Position numbers and translations under genes: made by a program. This document shows positions 37,275 through 41,038 of a DNA stretch of 41,038 nucleotides, in pieces. The DNA is from UBA5738 sp049641805. GTDB taxonomy: Bacteria > Patescibacteriota > Minisyncoccia > Minisyncoccales > UBA5738. The notes below the pieces were generated by a model. The model saw nothing but the letters and a program-made list of their open reading frames with translations, was not told where the DNA came from and made no database searches. The stretch lies in contig JBARNX010000021.1 of assembly GCA_049641805.1 (NCBI GenBank), positions 1 through 41,038 on the forward strand, written 5' to 3'. Each line of letters begins with the position of its first letter. The first letter of the stretch is position 1.

Positions 37275-39818
37275 ATGGAAAAAATTTTACAAAACATCAA
37301 GGGGCTGACTTCCAAAGAGGCGGAGGAAAAAATAAAAGCCGAAGGTTATAACGAAATTCCGTCGCAAAAGAAGCGCGGATTTTTTGGTATTTTTTGGGAA
37401 GTTTTGAAAGAGCCGATGCTTTTGCTTTTGGTGGGAGCGGCCGCGATCTATTTCTTTTTGGGCGAGCCGCAGGACGCGTTGATGCTTTCCGCATTCGTGG
37501 TTTTTGTGGTTGGAATCACTTTTTATCAGCAGCGCAAAACCGAGCGGGCGATTGAAGCATTACGCGATCTTTCCAGTCCGCGGGCGCTGGTGATCCGGGA
37601 CGGGGTGCGGCGCCGCATTTCCGGCCGCGAGGCGGTTGTCGGTGATATTATTGTTTTGCAGGAGGGCGACCGCGTTCCCGCGGACGCGGCGATGCTTGGA
37701 ACGATAAATCTAACGGTCGATGAATCACTGCTGACCGGCGAATCGCTGGCGGTATCAAAAGCGGTCTGGGACGGAATAAAAAAAATCGAAGACAATCGTC
37801 CGGGCGGCGACAACTTGCCTTTTGTTTATTCCGGAACCTTGGTGACGCGCGGCCGGGGCACCGCGCTTGTGGCGGCGGTTGGTGGCAATACCCAAATGGG
37901 CAAGATCGGCAAATCGCTGGCGGGGATAAACGAAGAAGAAACCCTTTTAAAAAAAGAAACCGGGCGTTTGGTGCGGTTATTCGGCTTAGCCGGCGCGATT
38001 TTATGCGCCGCCGCGGTTTTATTCTACGGGTTTTTTCGCGGCGATTGGCTGGCAGGAGTTCTTTACGGCATTACTATCAGCATGTCGATGCTGCCCGAGG
38101 AATTTCCGGTAGTGCTGATGATCTTTCTGGCGCTGGGTGCGTGGCGCGTTTCCAAACGCAAGGTGTTGACCCGAAATACGGCCGCGATCGAATCGCTGGG
38201 TGCGGCGGAAATTTTGTGCGTCGACAAAACCGGCACGATCACCATGAACCAGATGCGTTTGCAAACGATAGTGTCGGGCGATGATTGCCTTGACCTTGCC
38301 AAATACGATGACGATGAAAATCCCCTGCCCGGGAAATTCCATTTTCTCTTGGAGCAAGCGATGTTGGCCAGCCAGGCCGATCCGTTTGACCCGCTGGAAA
38401 AAGAAATCCGGCGCACCGGCGAATATTTCTTGGCCGCGGGAATGCGCCATGCCGATGGGAAATTGATCAAAGAGTATCCGTTTGCCGGCAACATTTTGGC
38501 GCTTTCCCGCGTTTGGGAAATTGGCGACGGCAGCCGCTATGTCGTGGCGGCCAAGGGCGCACCGGAATCGATCGCCGAACTTTGCCATTTGGATGAGGGG
38601 GGGAAGCAGGCGATGATCGCGCGGATGCAGCCGCTTTTGGATTCCGGATTGCGCTTGCTGGCAGTGGCGCAAGCGGTTGTGGATAAAGATCCACTTCCAA
38701 GCCATCAGCACGAATTTGATTTTAAGTTCGTTGGTTTGCTTGGGTTTAGCGATCCGGTTCGCCCATCGGTTCCCGAAGCGGTCAAGGATTGCTACCGCGC
38801 CGGAATCCGCATCTGCATGATCACCGGCGATTATCCGGGAACGGCCTGCAATATCGCCCGGCGTATCGGTTTGAAAAATCCCGACCAGTTTTTGACGGGC
38901 GAAGATTTGAGGACGCTGGGCGAGGCCGAGTTGCGGAAACGCATGGAAACCGCCAATATTTTCGCGCGCGTGGTGCCCGAGCAGAAAATGATAATCATTA
39001 ACGCATTCAAGAGCCAGGGGAAAGTGATTGCGATGACTGGCGACGGCGTTAACGATGCGCCGGCGCTCAAGGCCGCCCATATTGGAATCGCGATGGGCGA
39101 ACGGGGCACGGATGTGGCGCGCGAAGCCGCGGACCTGGTTTTGCTCAACGATGATTTTTCTTCGATCGCGGAAGCGGTGCGCACAGGGCGGACGATTTTC
39201 GATAATTTGAAAAAGGCGATCGCTTATATTTTCGCGGTGCATATCCCGATCGCGGGGATTTCATTTTTACCGGTGGCTTTCGGGATGCCGGTGGTGTTTT
39301 CCCCGGCGCATATCGCTTTCTTGGAATTGATTATTGACCCGGCCTGTTCGATGGTTTTTGAGGCCGAGCCGGAAGGCAAAAATGTGATGGCGCGGCCGCC
39401 GCGCAAATTGAGCGAGCCGCTGTTCAATCGCCGCGCGTTTATCGTTAGCGCGCTGCAAGGTTTTGGGGTGTTGCTGGCGGTATTTGTTTTGTTTTCGTAT
39501 GTTCTTGCCGCGGGACGGAGCGATGAAGAAGCGCGGGCGATCGCGTTTACCGCAATCGTGTTCTCCAATGTGATGCTCATTACCACCAATTTATCGTGGC
39601 ATAAGCTGAGCCTGTCTATTCTGGGAAACGGCAACAAAGCGCTTTATTGGATGCTGGCCGCGGTCTCAATAACATTAACCTTGGTATTGTCGATCCCGTT
39701 CCTGCGCCAAGTTTTCCATTTCGCTCCCATCAGCCTCGCCGATGTCGCGCTGTCGTTCGCAGTCGCTTTCGCCAGCCTCCTGTGGTTCGAAATCTTCAAG
39801 TTATTCAGGAAAGGTTGA
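37275..39818 (+). CDS. P-type cation-transporting ATPase (P2/Ca2+-ATPase-like)
   Basis: An 847-residue cation pump. The N-terminal cation ATPase domain (GLTSKEAEEKIKAEGYNEIP), the actuator motif LTGES near residue 155, the phosphorylation site DKTGTITMN near residue 317, nucleotide-binding KGAPES, hinge MITGD and TGDGVNDAPALKAAHIG are all present. About ten membrane helices are seen. Substrate helices are unusual: M4 has MLPEEFPVV where SERCA has PEGLP, and M6 has LIIDPACSMVFE. The ion is uncertain, with Ca2+ or another cation possible. TAAAAT (37263-37268) lies 6 nt before the ATG, suggesting a leaderless mRNA, although no good -35 box is seen. Confidence 0.92.
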   Translation: MEKILQNIKGLTSKEAEEKIKAEGYNEIPSQKKRGFFGIFWEVLKEPMLLLLVGAAAIYFFLGEPQDALMLSAFVVFVVGITFYQQRKTERAIEALRDLSSPRALVIRDGVRRRISGREAVVGDIIVLQEGDRVPADAAMLGTINLTVDESLLTGESLAVSKAVWDGIKKIEDNRPGGDNLPFVYSGTLVTRGRGTALVAAVGGNTQMGKIGKSLAGINEEETLLKKETGRLVRLFGLAGAILCAAAVLFYGFFRGDWLAGVLYGITISMSMLPEEFPVVLMIFLALGAWRVSKRKVLTRNTAAIESLGAAEILCVDKTGTITMNQMRLQTIVSGDDCLDLAKYDDDENPLPGKFHFLLEQAMLASQADPFDPLEKEIRRTGEYFLAAGMRHADGKLIKEYPFAGNILALSRVWEIGDGSRYVVAAKGAPESIAELCHLDEGGKQAMIARMQPLLDSGLRLLAVAQAVVDKDPLPSHQHEFDFKFVGLLGFSDPVRPSVPEAVKDCYRAGIRICMITGDYPGTACNIARRIGLKNPDQFLTGEDLRTLGEAELRKRMETANIFARVVPEQKMIIINAFKSQGKVIAMTGDGVNDAPALKAAHIGIAMGERGTDVAREAADLVLLNDDFSSIAEAVRTGRTIFDNLKKAIAYIFAVHIPIAGISFLPVAFGMPVVFSPAHIAFLELIIDPACSMVFEAEPEGKNVMARPPRKLSEPLFNRRAFIVSALQGFGVLLAVFVLFSYVLAAGRSDEEARAIAFTAIVFSNVMLITTNLSWHKLSLSILGNGNKALYWMLAAVSITLTLVLSIPFLRQVFHFAPISLADVALSFAVAFASLLWFEIFKLFRKG

Positions 39819-39833
39819 TTTTTCAAGAAAAGA

Positions 39834-39865
39834 CAAAATCCGCAATTTGTGCGGATTTTGTTTTA
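39834..39865 (+). terminator. Terminator of the P-type ATPase
   Basis: CAAAATCCGCA (39834-39844) and TGCGGATTTTG (39850-39860), 11 perfect pairs, loop ATTTG, followed by TTTTA. It begins 16 nt after the stop. Confidence 0.85.
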
Positions 39866-39866
39866 T

Positions 39867-40073
39867 GCGGTGCTTTTTGGGCGAAGTTCGAACATTTTTT
39901 GACGAAAATTCGAATTCCGAATTTTAAAATCCAATCGCTCGGGCGGGCAAAAATTCCTTCCCCCCAACCCCCTTCCTTTTTGCCCGCCCGAGCGTTTCAG
40001 TTTTGCGCGCGAAGCGCGCAATCATTCTGGGTTTTGCTCAAAAAATGTTCGAACTTCGTTCAAAAAACACCGC
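39867..40073. mobile_element. 207-bp nested inverted-repeat element
   Basis: Outer arms 39867-39902 and 40038-40073 are 36 nt each with three mismatches. Inside lie AAAATTCG-AATTC-CGAATTTT (about 39905-39925), a perfect 18-bp stem (39936-39953 with 39977-39994) around a pyrimidine-rich loop, and GCGCGC-GAA-GCGCGC near 40005-40019. No ORF with support. The structure looks like a MITE or a large cruciform and lies next to a serine recombinase. The rest of the gap (40074-40317) holds CGGCGC-AAA-GCGCC and CTTTCGCC-TTT-GGCGAAAG hairpins and no gene that I can support. Confidence 0.6.
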
Positions 40074-40317
40074 CAATTTTCACTTTTTGTGAAATCGTAA
40101 GAAATAGCCTCGGCGCAAAGCGCCTCGGCATGGTATTTTTCCGCAATTTTAAAGGCATTTTTGAAATCCAAAAACAAAGTGCGGTCGGCAATGCGGAAGT
40201 TCCTGTGCGAAAGCACAGAGAAAACAAAATTTTCAGAACCAATCTTCTTTCTTTCGCCTTTGGCGAAAGGTTGAGCGTATTTTTCATTGATTGCCCAAAA
40301 ACTAATCTAAAAACAAT

Positions 40318-41038
40318 ATGGACAACATAAATTTACAAACCAAAAAAATTTTTCTCTATGCTCGCAAATCCACGGACGAACCCGAAAGGCAGGTTTTGAG
40401 TATTGAGGCGCAAATGTTTGAGTTGCGAGAATATGCCAAAAAAGAAAACCTGAATATCGTCCGTGAATTTGTGGAAAGCAAAACCGCCAAAGAACCGGGG
40501 CGAGAGATTTTTAACGATATGATAGCAAGTATAGAGAAAAATGAAGCCGAGGGAATTTTAGCGTGGCACCCTGACCGCTTGGCAAGAAATAGCATAGACG
40601 GCGGACGAATAATTTATCTCGTAGATACTGGAAAAATTACCACGCTAAAATTTCCTACTTTTTGGTTTGATCCGACACCGCAAGGAAAATTTATGTTGTC
40701 CATCGCTTTTGGGCAATCAAAATATTATGTGGATAATCTTTCGGAAAATATAAAGAGGGGTATTCGCCAGAAATTACGAAATGGAATATGGCCCGCTTGG
40801 GCGCCACTTGGCTATGTAAATGACAAAAATGCCCGCTGTATCGCCGTAGATAAAGAAAAGGCAAAGTATATTAAGCGGGCTTTTGAGATGTATGCCACTG
40901 GCGAATACCCCCTCGCTCAAATCCGAAAGATTATCAATTCCTTGGGCTTGGTTGGCAAGAAAGGCAAAATGCTTTCCGTCTCAAATTATCAGTATATGCT
41001 CAAGAATAAAATCTATTACGGAATGATTGAATATAACG
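40318..41038 (+). CDS. Large serine recombinase, 3'-truncated by the window edge
   Basis: The frame starts at ATG 40318 and stays open to the right edge, giving 240 residues. The resolvase domain comes first: IFLYARKSTDEPERQ, where Ser (about residue 18) is the expected nucleophile, then SIEAQMFELREYAKKENL, and AWHPDRLARNSIDGGRI with the active-site arginine cluster. From about residue 160 the recombinase domain begins: NIKRGIRQKLRNGIWPAWAPLGYVND and YIKRAFEMYATGEYPLAQIRKIINSLGL. This is the pattern of integrases of phages and mobile islands that act on att sites. The zinc ribbon would be beyond the edge. It suggests that a mobile island begins here. Confidence 0.9.
   Translation, partial: MDNINLQTKKIFLYARKSTDEPERQVLSIEAQMFELREYAKKENLNIVREFVESKTAKEPGREIFNDMIASIEKNEAEGILAWHPDRLARNSIDGGRIIYLVDTGKITTLKFPTFWFDPTPQGKFMLSIAFGQSKYYVDNLSENIKRGIRQKLRNGIWPAWAPLGYVNDKNARCIAVDKEKAKYIKRAFEMYATGEYPLAQIRKIINSLGLVGKKGKMLSVSNYQYMLKNKIYYGMIEYN

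Noticed and set aside
40022..40216. 64-codon minus-strand frame (SHRNFRIADRTLF...)
   Set aside because: Its C-terminal third is encoded by the inverted-repeat arm, and no promoter or ribosome site is seen. A small real gene cannot be fully excluded.
39647..40330. 227-codon plus-strand frame crossing the P-type ATPase end and the nested inverted repeat
   Set aside because: It runs through the end of the ATPase gene, its terminator and the inverted-repeat element. The composition is low-complexity and no start signal is present.

Overview
The window reads as a stretch of a Candidate Phyla Radiation (Patescibacteria, Parcubacteria-like) chromosome. This is inference from gene content: an IF-2 without its N-terminal half, a type-2 IleRS, DUF4446 and DUF475 proteins, small GIY-YIG proteins, LamG-repeat surface protein, a cluster of FTLIE pseudopilins, tRNA genes without encoded CCA, and many intergenic hairpins. 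TGA acts as a normal stop (hicA, rsmI, metG, glyS, tatD), so the code is the standard bacterial one and not the recoded Gracilibacteria code.

Layout. 1-3739: 3' part of a large LamG-repeat surface protein. 3740-4460: a hicBA toxin-antitoxin pair bracketed by two copies of the same nested hairpin. 4521-5831: a Mur ligase, then a terminator. 5979-6705: strong promoter, structured leader and a membrane-anchored 3D-domain protein. 6758-14074 (minus strand): a translation and proteostasis block, in transcription order rpsA, ftsH, tRNA-Ile(UAU), tRNA-Val(GAC), rplS, tRNA-Leu(GAG), tRNA-Val(UAC), tRNA-Ser(CGA), DUF4446, infB, rbfA, a GIY-YIG gene, tRNA-Cys with two broken copies, and tRNA-Leu(UAA). 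14314-15594: an AAA/DUF4143 ATPase behind a palindromic operator-like promoter. 15874-32061 (plus strand): ileS carrying an inserted histidine-phosphatase domain, a CaCA exchanger, a hypothetical gene, recO, a DUF11-like surface protein, glyS, a five-gene pseudopilin/membrane-peptide cassette, an M16 peptidase, an AI-2E-family transporter, rsmI and metG. 32315-33337: an unknown gene and a hairpin-packed ORF. 33357-36732: a NadM-NadE fusion, DUF475, TatD and tRNA-Ser(GCU). 36856-41038: a GIY-YIG gene split by a hairpin element, a P2-type cation ATPase, a nested inverted-repeat element and a serine recombinase that runs off the right edge.

How it fits together. Most genes are core translation (IF-2, RbfA, S1, L19, three aminoacyl-tRNA synthetases, RsmI, eight tRNAs) and membrane or envelope functions (FtsH, Mur ligase, 3D protein, pseudopilins, DUF11, LamG). 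Several genes appear to be leaderless: a sigma70-like -10 box lies 5-8 nt before the ATG. The accessory layer consists of small palindromic elements: a nested GGTC-TA-ACC family at six loci, AT-rich spacers before infB, ftsH and glyS, and hairpins that have entered a tRNA copy and a GIY-YIG gene.

Most notable: the IleRS-phosphatase fusion, the NadM-NadE fusion, the tRNA-Cys array with a hairpin exactly inside the anticodon, the GIY-YIG gene with a reconstructable 105-bp insertion and 6-bp target duplication, the nine-hairpin ORF, and the observation that all eight tRNA genes keep C74 but lack the rest of CCA. No database search was possible, so family names rest on motifs recognised by eye.
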